DNA of 15,402 nt from an uncultured Bilophila sp. (GTDB lineage Bacteria > Desulfobacterota > Desulfovibrionia > Desulfovibrionales > Desulfovibrionaceae), in NCBI GenBank assembly GCA_902373525.1, contig CABKMN010000052.1, positions 1 to 15,402 on the forward strand, in the 5' to 3' direction. The position numbers were made by a program, and so were the translations under genes. The stretch's first letter is position 1. Each line of letters starts with the position of its first letter. Below are positions 1 to 7,020 of this stretch, in pieces. Under the pieces are notes generated by a model. The model had not been told where the DNA came from, made no database searches, and saw only the letters and a list, made by a program, of their open reading frames with translations.

Positions 1-263
1 TCCCCAAACCCCACCTCCATCCCCCTAAAACGTTCGACGTTATCGAATCCCTGTTCCACGTATTGCTTCCGTTATGGAAGAGGCGGCGTTGGATGCGGGG
101 AATGGGGAAGAGAAAAGAGGAGGCATCGGGACGGGGTGAAGGATGAAACGCTGATGGAGGCCGGAAAAGGCGAACGGGAGGCGTAAGGGCGAGAGGGGGC
201 ATCTTGCGCGACGGCGGGCTGGCGGGTACAGTGCCGGAACATTTTTTGAAGAGGCACGCTTCC

Positions 264-617
264 ATGAATCTTCCTGTTCCCGTTCCGGTCGCTACCGTCG
301 GTTTGCTGATTCTTTCCAACGTGTTCATGACGTTTGCGTGGTACGGGCATCTGCGCTACAAGGCGCTGCCCCTGCTCGCCGCCATCGTGATCAGTTGGGG
401 CATCGCGTTTTTCGAGTATCTGTTGCAGGTGCCCGCCAACCGCGTGGGCTACGGTTATTTCAGCGCGGCGGAACTCAAGGCCATTCAGGAAATCGTCTCC
501 CTGTCGGTCTTTGCGTTCTTCTCCACGCTTTACCTCGGCGAATCCCTGCGCTGGAATCATTTCGTGGGGTTCGGCCTGATCGTTCTCGCCGCATTCTTCA
601 TTTTCAAGAAGTGGTAG
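264..617 (+). CDS. DUF486 / DMT-superfamily small membrane protein
   Basis: A 117-residue, very hydrophobic protein with about four membrane segments (roughly residues 6-24, 34-52, 73-92 and 97-115). The region around residues 17-30, including SNVFMTFAWYGHL, and the ending FFIFKKW match the DUF486 family (PF04342). This family is grouped with the drug/metabolite transporter superfamily, and its substrate is not established. The ATG at 264 was chosen because the family begins just before this first helix and a GAAGAGG Shine-Dalgarno lies 8 nt upstream. An in-frame ATG at 204 would add 20 non-conserved residues. The gene stands alone and converges on queE, with hairpins at 644-675 and 749-775 between them. 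Family assignment is secure; any transport role is inference. Confidence 0.88.
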   Translation: MNLPVPVPVATVGLLILSNVFMTFAWYGHLRYKALPLLAAIVISWGIAFFEYLLQVPANRVGYGYFSAAELKAIQEIVSLSVFAFFSTLYLGESLRWNHFVGFGLIVLAAFFIFKKW

Positions 618-643
618 GGGCTTCCCTTCATGTTCTCCATGCC

Positions 644-675
644 GAAAGCCGGGAAACGTCCGTTTCCCGGCTTTC
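644..675. terminator. 15-bp perfect palindrome between convergent genes
   Basis: GAAAGCCGGGAAACG at 644-658 pairs perfectly with CGTTTCCCGGCTTTC at 661-675. The stem is strong enough for an intrinsic terminator, but neither side carries a long T tract. It probably acts together with the hairpin at 749-775 to stop transcription of the DUF486 gene and of queE. Confidence 0.6.
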
Positions 676-748
676 CGTCGTTCGGTTCGGCCTCCGCAGG
701 GGGACCGGTGACCGCTGAAAAGGCGTTGCGGAGAAAAAGGGGAAGGGA

Positions 749-775
749 GAAACGCCGGAGCGTTTCCTGATTTTT
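749..775 (+). terminator. Intrinsic terminator, probably bidirectional
   Basis: GAAACGC (749-755), a CGGA loop and GCGTTTC (760-766) are followed after four bases by TTTTT at 771-775. On the minus strand the same stem is followed within about 12 bases by another T run (rc of 733-739). It lies 38 bp beyond the queE stop, so it suits queE as well as read-through from the plus-strand gene. Confidence 0.6.
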
Positions 776-813
776 CGGGAAGAGCCTTCCTTCCGCGCCG
801 CATTGCTGCGCGC

Positions 814-1455
814 CTACCGCACGCCGATCCACTTGTGCGTCTGCAAGCCGAGGCTCCAGCGGGGATGCCCGAGACAGTATTCGATGCACTCGCGGGTGTT
901 GGCCTTGTTGTGGGCATCGTCGCAGGGCTGGAGCAGAAAATGCCGGAAATCCAGCCCGGCGAAGTCCTCGGGCGCGCAGCCCCGCTGGGGCCAGACGAGT
1001 TTCAATTCGTCGCCGGAAACCGTGACCAGCGGGTTGGAGCCTTTGGGACTGACCGTGATCCAGTCGAGTCCGTCGGGCAGGGGCAGCGTGCCGTTGCTCT
1101 CCACGCCGAGTTCGAAACCGCGCGCGTGCAGCAGGTCGAGAAGCTCGCGCGTGAGCTGCAACGCCGGTTCGCCGCCGGTGAAGACGACGTAGGGCCTGCG
1201 CCCGCCGTAGGCCTGCGGGTCCAGAACCGGAAAAGCGGCGGCGACGGCTTCGGCCAGCGCCTCGGCGGTTTCGAAAACGCCCGCGTCCGCGCCTACGAAA
1301 TCCGTATCGCAGAACCGGCACTTCGCCGTGGCCCGGTCTTCAGGCCGCCCCGACCAGAGGTTGCAGCCCGCAAAGCGGCAGAACACCGCCGGACGCCCGG
1401 CCTGCGCGCCTTCACCCTGCAAGGTGTAAAAAAGTTCTTTTACTCGATAGGCCAT
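814..1455 (-). CDS. queE: 7-carboxy-7-deazaguanine synthase QueE
   Basis: Radical-SAM enzyme that converts 6-carboxy-5,6,7,8-tetrahydropterin to 7-carboxy-7-deazaguanine in the preQ0/queuosine pathway. The 213-residue protein starts MAYRVKELFYTLQGEG, the typical QueE N-terminus. The [4Fe-4S] cysteines are C31, C46 and C49, giving the C-x14-C-x2-C arrangement of the long-loop QueE subgroup (known from the Burkholderia enzyme) rather than the plain radical-SAM CxxxCxxC. FTGGEPAL follows for SAM binding, and the C-terminus has QPCDD and LGLQTHKWIG. The ATG at 1455 is preceded at 6 nt by AAAGGTGG, which decides the start; the frame stays open upstream without conserved sequence. It lies downstream of queC on the same strand, but 466 bp away. 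Certain as to family. Confidence 0.97.
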   Translation of the reverse strand: MAYRVKELFYTLQGEGAQAGRPAVFCRFAGCNLWSGRPEDRATAKCRFCDTDFVGADAGVFETAEALAEAVAAAFPVLDPQAYGGRRPYVVFTGGEPALQLTRELLDLLHARGFELGVESNGTLPLPDGLDWITVSPKGSNPLVTVSGDELKLVWPQRGCAPEDFAGLDFRHFLLQPCDDAHNKANTRECIEYCLGHPRWSLGLQTHKWIGVR

Positions 1456-1921
1456 GCCTTTCCACCTTTTTCCCAAAAATGTTTCAAAGCCCGCATCCGC
1501 CGCGCAGGGAGCGGGCCGACCGCGCCCGCCGGTTTCAATACGCCGTGTCCGTTGCAACAGGGGCCCCTCAGCACTAAGGAAACGGCCCCTGTGGGAACGT
1601 CTTCCCTGCGAATGTGAGGTTTTCCTCCCCCTCTTCCGTAACGGATGAAGGGAAAAGCGTTTTCTACCCAAACGGGACGACGTCCGAACGAACTTCGGAA
1701 GCCTTCCCTGCGGATGCGAGGTTTTCGTGCCCGCCGCCATCTGATTCTGTTGGTAAAAACCTTCCCTGCCGTTTGGAGGTTTTCCCCATCAGCGTTAAGG
1801 GCGCGGGGCGGCAATAATCCCACGCGGGGGAACACGAGTTCCCCCGCATCCCCCAGCCCCAATCGGCCCCGCCGTCCGTCAAGGGAACGGACGCCGCCCG
1901 CACCGAGGGGGCCGGGGGAAA
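1456..1921. repeat. queC-queE spacer filled with palindromes and short repeats
   Basis: No coding region is supported here. The stretch contains a 9-bp inverted repeat ACAGGGGCC/GGCCCCTGT (1557-1565 / 1584-1592). Three imperfect direct copies of a 25-bp module resembling CTTCCCTGC-N6-GAGGTTTTC start at 1601, 1703 and 1761; the third sits in an AAAACC/GGTTTT inverted repeat. A perfect 10-bp hairpin lies at 1824-1847 (GCGGGGGAAC, loop ACGA) and a 7-bp hairpin at 1873-1893. A CCCAAACGGG segment with flanking AAAGCGTTTT (1651-1676) recurs in inverted orientation at 7079-7102. I see no preQ1 riboswitch signature on the minus strand before queE. Confidence 0.6.
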
Positions 1922-1964
1922 TCATTTCCCCCGGACAGGGGTCAAGGGGGCGGTAGCCCCCTTG
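1912..1964 (-). repeat. Two tandem palindromes spanning the 3' end of queC
   Basis: CCGGGGGAAA (1912-1921) and TTTCCCCCGG (1925-1934) form a perfect 10-bp stem. Its 3-nt loop (1922-1924) is the queC stop codon. CAAGGGGGC (1943-1951) and GCCCCCTTG (1956-1964) form a second perfect 9-bp stem with a 4-nt loop inside the last codons of queC. Either could act as a terminator or 3'-end stabiliser, but no T tract follows. They look like part of a palindrome-rich intergenic cassette extending to about 1824. Confidence 0.65.
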
Positions 1965-2692
1965 CCGCCGGAGGCCCCCCGCCGGGAGGCGTACTCCTCC
2001 CACCCGCGCGCGCGGAGCTTGCAGGCGGGGCACTCGCCGCAGCCGTAGCCCCACGGGTGCAGATCGGCGCGATCCCCGAGATAGCAGGTGTGCGTCACGG
2101 TGCGGACGGCTTCCACGAACGGCGCGCCGCCTTCGCGTTCCGCAAGGTCCCACGTATCGGCCTTGTCGAGCCACATCAGCGGCGTGTGGACCACGAAACG
2201 CGAGTCCATGCCCAGATTGAGGGCCACCTGCATGGCCTTGATCGTGTCGTCGCGACAGTCGGGATAGCCGGAAAAATCGGTTTCGCATACGCCCATGACC
2301 AGATGCCGGACGCCCTTGCGCCACGCCAGCGCGGCGGCGGCGGTGAGGAAGACGAGGTTGCGCCCCGGCACGAAGGTGTTGGGGATGCCCTTTTCGTTGA
2401 AGGCGATTTCCATGTCGCTGGTCATGGCCGTTTCCCCGATCTGGTTGAACAGGCCGAGGGAAAGAAGCGTGTCCTCCCCGAGCTTCGCGGGCCACGAGGC
2501 GGGCAGGGAGGCGTCGGTGCGGACCGCGTTCAGCATGTTTTGGCGGCACGCCATTTCGACGTGGTGGCGCTGCCCGTAGTCGAAGCCGACCGTGGAAACG
2601 TTGTCGAAACGGTTGAGCGCCCAGCCGAGGCAGGTGGCGGAGTCCTGCCCGCCGGAGAAAATGACGAGAGCCGAAGAAGTGTCGCTGGTCAT
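1922..2692 (-). CDS. queC: 7-cyano-7-deazaguanine synthase QueC
   Basis: ATP-dependent enzyme converting 7-carboxy-7-deazaguanine to preQ0, the step after QueE. The PP-loop SGGQDS sits at residues 13-18. GYPDCRDD and the zinc cysteine cluster follow, with one Cys near residue 202 (CYLGD) and CGECPAC near 217-224. The start at 2692 (MTSDTSS) is preferred over the ATG two codons upstream at 2698. An AGGA lies 7 nt before 2692 but only 2 nt before 2698. The protein has 256 residues, about 20 more than usual: after the conserved end near GWEEY it carries a Gly/Pro-rich tail (KGATAPLTPVRGK) encoded by palindromic DNA. It is divergent from glmU and probably first in a queC-queE unit. Family certain. 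Confidence 0.97.
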   Translation of the reverse strand: MTSDTSSALVIFSGGQDSATCLGWALNRFDNVSTVGFDYGQRHHVEMACRQNMLNAVRTDASLPASWPAKLGEDTLLSLGLFNQIGETAMTSDMEIAFNEKGIPNTFVPGRNLVFLTAAAALAWRKGVRHLVMGVCETDFSGYPDCRDDTIKAMQVALNLGMDSRFVVHTPLMWLDKADTWDLAEREGGAPFVEAVRTVTHTCYLGDRADLHPWGYGCGECPACKLRARGWEEYASRRGASGGKGATAPLTPVRGK

Positions 2693-2752
2693 CTGCATAT
2701 CCTGAAAAAAGGTCTTGGGTACGGAACCGGTGCTACCGCAGGGAATGGGAGC

Positions 2753-2782
2753 TTGTAAAGCGCGCGAGTTGTGACGTAGTAT
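2753..2782 (+). promoter_or_regulatory. Candidate sigma-70 promoter of glmU
   Basis: TTGTAA (2753-2758) and TAGTAT (2777-2782) are separated by 18 bp, a moderate match to the consensus. Transcription would start near 2789 and leave a leader of about 105 nt containing hairpins at 2792-2808 (GCCGCC/GGCGGC) and 2853-2869 (CGCCGG/CCGGCG). On the opposite strand TTTACA overlaps the same -35 region and could serve queC, but its -10 is poor. Confidence 0.4.
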
Positions 2783-2894
2783 GACCGCATGGCCGCCGCA
2801 CGGGCGGCGAAGCGGCTCCCGGCAACGCCCGGACGCCTTTCCGACACCCCTGCGCCGGGCTTTCCGGCGTGAACGATACTTGCGAGGTACGACG

Positions 2895-4265
2895 ATGTCC
2901 CAATCCAGCACGCTCCCCTGTTGCGCTCTCATCCTTGCGGCGGGCAAGGGCACCCGCATGCATTCCAGAAAGCCCAAGGTGCTGCATACCATTCTGGGCG
3001 AACCGCTGCTCGGCCATGTGGCGGAGGCGCTTCGCCCCCTGTTCGGTGAGGCCGTGTGGGCCGTCATCGGACACGAGGCCGACATGGTGCGCGCCGCGTT
3101 CGCCGGACGCCAACTGCGTTTCGTGGAACAGAAGGAGCAGCTCGGAACCGGGCACGCCCTGATGGTCGCGATGCCGGAACTGAAGGCGGCGGGCATGAAG
3201 AAAGTTCTCGTGGTCAACGGGGATACCCCGCTGATCACCACCGACACGCTGCGCGACTTCATGTTCTACGCCGAGGGCGCGGACGTGTCCGTGGCGACGC
3301 TGACGCTGGAAAACCCCGGCGCGTATGGCCGCATCGTCAGGCGGAACGGCGAACTGCGGGCCATCGTGGAGGCCAAGGACTTTGACGCCGCCGTACACGG
3401 CGAGCCGACCGGCGAGATCAACGCGGGCATCTATATGCTCGACCTCGACGCCGTGGAACGCCTCGTGCCCAAGCTGAACAACGAGAACAAGAGCGGCGAG
3501 TACTACATCACCGATCTTGTGGGCATGGCGGTGGCCGAGGGCATGGTCGTGCGCGGCCTGTCCTGCGGGAGCGATCCCAACCTGCTCGGCATCAACAACC
3601 CGGCGGAACTGTCCGCCTCCGAGGAGCTGCGGCGGCGGGCCATCGTCGAGGAACGGCTGGCGGCGGGCGTGGTCATCCACGGCCCGGATACGGTCCGCAT
3701 GGGGCCGTTCGTGACCGTCGAACCCGGCGCGGAACTGTTCGGCCCCTGCGAACTCTACGGGCATACCCGCATCGCCTCGGGCGCGGTCATCGAATCCCAC
3801 TGCGTCATCAGCGACAGCAGCGTGGAGGCCGGGGCCGTCGTGCATTCCTTCTCGCACATGGACCACGCCTCGGTCGGCCCGGACTGCCTTGTGGGCCCGT
3901 ATGCCCGCCTGCGCCCCGGCGCGGTGATGGAAATGGCCTCGCACATCGGCAACTTCGTGGAAATGAAGAAGGCCCGCCTCGGCGAAGGGGCCAAGGCCAA
4001 TCACCTGACCTATCTGGGCGATGCGGAGATCGGCGCGCGCACCAACATCGGCGCGGGGACGATTACCTGCAACTATGACGGCGTCAACAAGTACAAAACC
4101 GTCATCGGCGAGCATGCCTTCATCGGCAGCAATACTGCGTTGGTGGCTCCGGTCACGGTGGGCGCGGAGGCGCTCGTCGGCGCCGGGTCGGTCATCACCA
4201 AGGACGTGCCGGAAAACCATCTCGCCGTGGCGCGCGGAAAACAGGTGAACCTGCGCCGCAAATAG
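2895..4265 (+). CDS. glmU: Bifunctional GlmU: GlcNAc-1-P uridyltransferase / glucosamine-1-P acetyltransferase
   Basis: Makes UDP-N-acetylglucosamine, the first dedicated nucleotide-sugar precursor of peptidoglycan and LPS, in the cytoplasm. The protein has 456 residues, matching the usual size. The N-terminal pyrophosphorylase domain shows LILAAGKGTRMHSRKPKVLH, QLGTGHA, VNGDTPLIT and GEINAGIYMLD. NNENKSGEYYITDLV follows, then a hexapeptide-repeat left-handed beta helix (from about residue 255) with HIGNFVEMKKA, LTYLGDAEIG, NIGAGTITCNYDG and IGSNTALVAPV. The ATG at 2895 was chosen for GAGG 7 nt upstream and family length; the frame is open from 2781 but not conserved. It is divergent from queC, and a 12-bp hairpin lies downstream at 4301-4330. 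Confidence 0.98.
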   Translation: MSQSSTLPCCALILAAGKGTRMHSRKPKVLHTILGEPLLGHVAEALRPLFGEAVWAVIGHEADMVRAAFAGRQLRFVEQKEQLGTGHALMVAMPELKAAGMKKVLVVNGDTPLITTDTLRDFMFYAEGADVSVATLTLENPGAYGRIVRRNGELRAIVEAKDFDAAVHGEPTGEINAGIYMLDLDAVERLVPKLNNENKSGEYYITDLVGMAVAEGMVVRGLSCGSDPNLLGINNPAELSASEELRRRAIVEERLAAGVVIHGPDTVRMGPFVTVEPGAELFGPCELYGHTRIASGAVIESHCVISDSSVEAGAVVHSFSHMDHASVGPDCLVGPYARLRPGAVMEMASHIGNFVEMKKARLGEGAKANHLTYLGDAEIGARTNIGAGTITCNYDGVNKYKTVIGEHAFIGSNTALVAPVTVGAEALVGAGSVITKDVPENHLAVARGKQVNLRRK

Positions 4266-4300
4266 ACGTTTTTTACCTTTTATTACGGTCGATTGCTCCA

Positions 4301-4330
4301 GCGGATGCCGCCCCTTCGGCGGCACTCCGC
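4301..4330 (+). terminator. Stable hairpin downstream of glmU
   Basis: GCGGA-TGCCGCC (4301-4312), loop CCTTC, then GGCGGCA-c-TCCGC (4318-4330) give a 12-bp stem with one bulged C, 36 nt after the glmU stop. No T run follows, so intrinsic termination is uncertain; a T-rich patch (4269-4282) lies before the stem instead. Confidence 0.4.
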
Positions 4331-4499
4331 GAAGGATGCGGGAACGGGCGCATCAGAGCCTTGAAGAACGGCGGATATTCCGTTACTGAAAGGATATCTG
4401 CGATTGACGCAATACCGGATCAGAGATTCCCGCAGGGCGGCCCGCCGGCGTCGTCGTGCGAAAAACACGTATCGAATCCTTTTCTTCCCACCCTCAATC

Positions 4500-4528
4500 T
4501 TGCCATGATACGGCAAAAAGAGTAGAGT
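4500..4528 (+). promoter_or_regulatory. Sigma-70 promoter of zapB-zapA
   Basis: TTGCCA (4500-4505) and TAGAGT (4523-4528) have the ideal 17-bp spacer. The -10 ends six bases before the zapB ATG at 4535, so a start 6-7 bases downstream would fall on or next to the ATG and give a leaderless mRNA. A TTGCC/GGCAA inverted repeat (4500-4516) overlaps the -35 box. Confidence 0.55.
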
Positions 4529-4534
4529 CTTTGC

Positions 4535-4759
4535 ATGGAACTTTTTGATCTCTTGGAAACCCGTGTGGTTGAGCTTCTCGGGCAGATTGATACCCTTCGC
4601 GAGGAAAACAAGACCTTGCAGGAAAAACTTACCGCTCTCGACGAGGAGAACAAGACTCTCAAGGAGTCTCTGGAGCAGGAGCAGCACACCAAGGAAGAGA
4701 TTAACGGCCGCATCGACACGTTGCTCTCGACGATTCGCGAGTTCACGGCCGAAGCGTAA
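4535..4759 (+). CDS. zapB: ZapB-like coiled-coil cell division protein
   Basis: A 74-residue, highly charged protein that is coiled coil over nearly its whole length, with heptad Leu/Ile/Val positions (LLETRVVELLGQIDTL, then two similar ENKTL segments). This fits small ZapB-type proteins, which bridge the Z-ring-bound ZapA to the division apparatus. Sequence identity alone is weak for such a short coiled coil. The call rests on size, composition and the zapA gene 15 bp downstream. No Shine-Dalgarno is visible; the promoter -10 ends only six bases before the ATG. Alternative: a generic coiled-coil protein of unknown function. Confidence 0.8.
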   Translation: MELFDLLETRVVELLGQIDTLREENKTLQEKLTALDEENKTLKESLEQEQHTKEEINGRIDTLLSTIREFTAEA

Positions 4760-4774
4760 CCGACCGATACCTGT

Positions 4775-5038
4775 ATGCACAGCTTTCAGCTCAATGTCCT
4801 GGGAATGGACATTTCCTTCCGTACGGAGGCCGATCCCGTTCGCATCGAACGGGCGCAGGCTTTCGTCGAGAAGCAGTATGAGAGATTGAAAAACCAGGGA
4901 GGGCAGTTCGGCAGGGAAAAACTGCTGGCGCTTCTGGTTTTGGGAGTTGCAGACGACTTGTTGCAAACACAGCAGCAACTCGGCGATGTGGAGACACGTC
5001 TCGCCCATTTGCTGAAGCTTATAGAGAAAACGGATTAA
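4775..5038 (+). CDS. zapA: Cell division protein ZapA
   Basis: An 87-residue ZapA-family protein (PF05164) that crosslinks FtsZ filaments at the Z-ring. The N-terminal beta-rich domain reads FQLNVLGMDISFRTEADPVRIERAQAFVEKQ. LLALLVLGVADDLLQTQQQL and a helix able to form a coiled coil follow, as is typical of ZapA. It lies 15 bp after zapB and is presumably co-transcribed. No clear ribosome-binding site precedes the ATG, so expression may depend on translation of zapB. The 6S RNA gene begins about 13 bp after the stop, a linkage also seen in gammaproteobacteria. Confidence 0.93.
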   Translation: MHSFQLNVLGMDISFRTEADPVRIERAQAFVEKQYERLKNQGGQFGREKLLALLVLGVADDLLQTQQQLGDVETRLAHLLKLIEKTD

Positions 5039-5050
5039 TTGTTCACGGAA

Positions 5051-5231
5051 TGTTCCCTGGAGCGTGCGTGATCCCTATATTGGTGCTGACCTCACAAGCA
5101 TATTGAATGGGAATCAAGCGGCAGATCGGTGTGCATGCCCGACGTGTCGGGAAGTCTGAAGACCTGTCCACGGTTCCCCCCTGGGAGACCAGGTTTTGCA
5201 CCGGTATCTGGACACGGCGCTTCGGGGTCAT
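5051..5231 (+). ncRNA. ssrS: 6S RNA
   Basis: 6S RNA imitates an open promoter and sequesters the housekeeping RNA polymerase holoenzyme. A closing stem forms from CCCTGGAGCGT (5055-5065) with GCGCTTCGGGG (5217-5227), continuing after one bulged base through 5067-5070 / 5213-5216. Inside, GCATGCCCGACGTGTCGGGA (5133-5152) contains the CCCGA/TCGGG hairpin (5138-5151) and corresponds to the GCAUGCUCGG...CCGAGAAG segment of E. coli 6S beside the central bubble. The apical stem CCTGG-GAGA-CCAGG (5180-5193) has a GNRA-type loop. Total length is about 180 nt, as expected. The position directly after zapA matches the well-known zapA-ssrS linkage. Exact ends are estimated. Confidence 0.88.
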
Positions 5232-5245
5232 TTCTGGCGTCCTTC

Positions 5246-5278
5246 GCTGCGACCCCGCAGCAGACGGGTCCGTGTTTT
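5246..5278 (+). terminator. Candidate terminator of 6S RNA
   Basis: GCTGCG (5246-5251), loop ACCC, CGCAGC (5256-5261) are followed by a small ACGG/CCGT stem (5264-5273) and GTTTT (5274-5278). It is the only terminator-like structure between 6S RNA and rny. 6S RNAs are often processed at the 3' end, so termination beyond the mature end would be normal. Confidence 0.35.
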
Positions 5279-5408
5279 CGACGGTGTGCGGATCGCGTTG
5301 TCCCCCTTCCCAGCAGAATGTCCTCCCGAGGCCTGGACGAGGCCGCCGCTCGGCGGTGTCGCATCGCGTGAACGGGCTTGAGCCCGACACTATAAAGGGA
5401 GGGGACTT

Positions 5409-6968
5409 ATGGAATTTTTTACCGCCTTGTGCGTCTTCGCGGCGATCTGCGTCAGCGGGGGCGTCGGCTTCTATCTCAACAAACATCTCAATGCCAAGCG
5501 TATCGGCGACGCCACCGAGCTGGCTACCCGCATAGTCGAAGAATCCCGCAAGGAAGCGCAGGCCCAGAAGAAGGAAATCCTCCTTCAGGGTCAGGACGAT
5601 CTGTTCAACCAGAAGCGCGAGCTCGAACACGAGTTCAAGGAACGCGAGCGCGAACTGAAGGCCCGTGACCGCAAGTTGCAGGAACAGGGCGAACGTCTTG
5701 AGGAAAAGCTCGAAAAGGCCACCGAAAAGGAACACGAGCTCCTCAGCGTCGAGAAGGACCTTTCCAAGAAGGAACGCAAGCTCGCCGAGCTTGAGGAATC
5801 CCTCAACGAACGCATCGACGAACAGGAGCGCCGTTTGCAGGAAGTCTCCGGCCTGACCGCCGAGGAAGCCCGCCAGCGCCTTTTCGCCGAAATCGAATCC
5901 CGCACCCGCCACGAAGCCGCCAAGATGATGCGCCTCATCGAGGCCGAGGCCCGCGAAACCGCGGACCGCAAGGCCAAGGAGATCATCGCCTGTTCCATCC
6001 AGCGTTACGCCGGGGATTACGTGGGCGAGCATACCGTCACCGCCGTGACCCTGCCCAGCGAAGACATGAAGGGCCGCATCATCGGTCGCGAAGGCCGCAA
6101 CATCCGCGCGCTGGAAGCGGCGACCGGCGTTGACCTCATCATCGACGACACTCCCGAGACCGTCATTCTGTCCGCCTACAGCCCGCTGCGCCGTCAGGTC
6201 GCCAAGATGGCTCTCGAACGGCTCATTCAGGACGGGCGCATCCACCCGGCCCGCATCGAGGACGTGGTCCACAAGTGCGAGCAGGAACTGGAAGTGCAGA
6301 TACGCGAAGTGGGCGAACAGGCCACCTTCGACGCCGGGGTCCACGGCATCCATCCCGAGCTTGTCCGCTATCTGGGCCAGCTCCGCTACCGTACCAGCTT
6401 CACGCAGAACGTGCTCCAGCACTCGCTGGAAGTGTCCGCCCTGTGCGGCATGATGGCCGCCGAACTGGGCATGGACATCAAGAAGGCCAAGCGCGCCGGT
6501 CTGCTCCACGACATCGGCAAGGCCGTCGACCACGAAGTCGAAGGCCCGCACGCGCTCATCGGCGCGGACCTCGCCAAGAAGTTCAACGAAAGCAAGGAAA
6601 TCCTGCACGCCATCGCCGCGCACCATGAGGATCAGCGTCCCGAAACGGCGCTGGCCGTGCTTGTGCAGGCGGCGGACTCGCTTTCCGGCGCCCGTCCCGG
6701 CGCGCGCAAGGAGCTTCTGGAAAGCTACGTCAAGCGTCTGGAAGACCTTGAAAACATCGCCTCCGAATTCGACGGCGTGTCCAAGGCCTACGCCATTCAG
6801 GCCGGACGCGAAATCCGCGTCATGGTCAATTCGGAGAACGTGGACGACGATCAGACCTACATGCTCTGTAAGGGCATTACCGGCAAGATCGAGGAAAACC
6901 TTACCTATCCCGGCCAGATTCGCGTAACGGTCATCCGTGAACGCCGGGCCGTCGGCTACGCGAAGTAG
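5409..6968 (+). CDS. rny: Ribonuclease Y
   Basis: Membrane-anchored endoribonuclease that initiates mRNA decay. The 519-residue protein has the usual RNase Y architecture. An N-terminal membrane helix (about residues 4-22) is followed by a long charged coiled coil (about 30-195), a KH domain with GRIIGREGRNIRALE (about 220-235), an HD domain with LLHDIGKA (near 364) and later AAHHEDQRPET, and the conserved end MVNSENVDDDQTYML...TYPGQIRVTVIRE. The start has a long AAAGGGAGGGG Shine-Dalgarno just upstream. It follows 6S RNA by about 178 bp, in which I see only small hairpins (5246-5261, 5342-5356, 5374-5385) and no strong promoter. A strong intrinsic terminator follows at 6992. Confidence 0.98.
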   Translation: MEFFTALCVFAAICVSGGVGFYLNKHLNAKRIGDATELATRIVEESRKEAQAQKKEILLQGQDDLFNQKRELEHEFKERERELKARDRKLQEQGERLEEKLEKATEKEHELLSVEKDLSKKERKLAELEESLNERIDEQERRLQEVSGLTAEEARQRLFAEIESRTRHEAAKMMRLIEAEARETADRKAKEIIACSIQRYAGDYVGEHTVTAVTLPSEDMKGRIIGREGRNIRALEAATGVDLIIDDTPETVILSAYSPLRRQVAKMALERLIQDGRIHPARIEDVVHKCEQELEVQIREVGEQATFDAGVHGIHPELVRYLGQLRYRTSFTQNVLQHSLEVSALCGMMAAELGMDIKKAKRAGLLHDIGKAVDHEVEGPHALIGADLAKKFNESKEILHAIAAHHEDQRPETALAVLVQAADSLSGARPGARKELLESYVKRLEDLENIASEFDGVSKAYAIQAGREIRVMVNSENVDDDQTYMLCKGITGKIEENLTYPGQIRVTVIRERRAVGYAK

Positions 6969-6991
6969 CCGGTATTTTTCGCCGATTCAGA

Positions 6992-7020
6992 GGAGGGGAC
7001 TTCGGTTCCCTCCTTTTTTT
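6992..7020 (+). terminator. Intrinsic terminator of rny
   Basis: GGAGGGGAC (6992-7000) and GTTCCCTCC (7005-7013) form a 9-bp stem with one G-T pair, closed by a C(TTCG)G tetraloop and followed by seven T. It begins 24 bp after the rny stop. This is the clearest terminator in the window. Confidence 0.92.

Noticed and set aside
1456..1560. Possible preQ1 riboswitch before queE
   Set aside because: Queuosine genes often carry one. I looked on the minus strand for the short GC stem with A-rich tail and found no convincing match.
2733..4325. 530-codon open frame antisense to glmU
   Set aside because: Antisense shadow of a fully recognised gene, with no ribosome-binding site and no domain. The same applies to the long minus-strand frames opposite rny, dapF, dapL and aroA.
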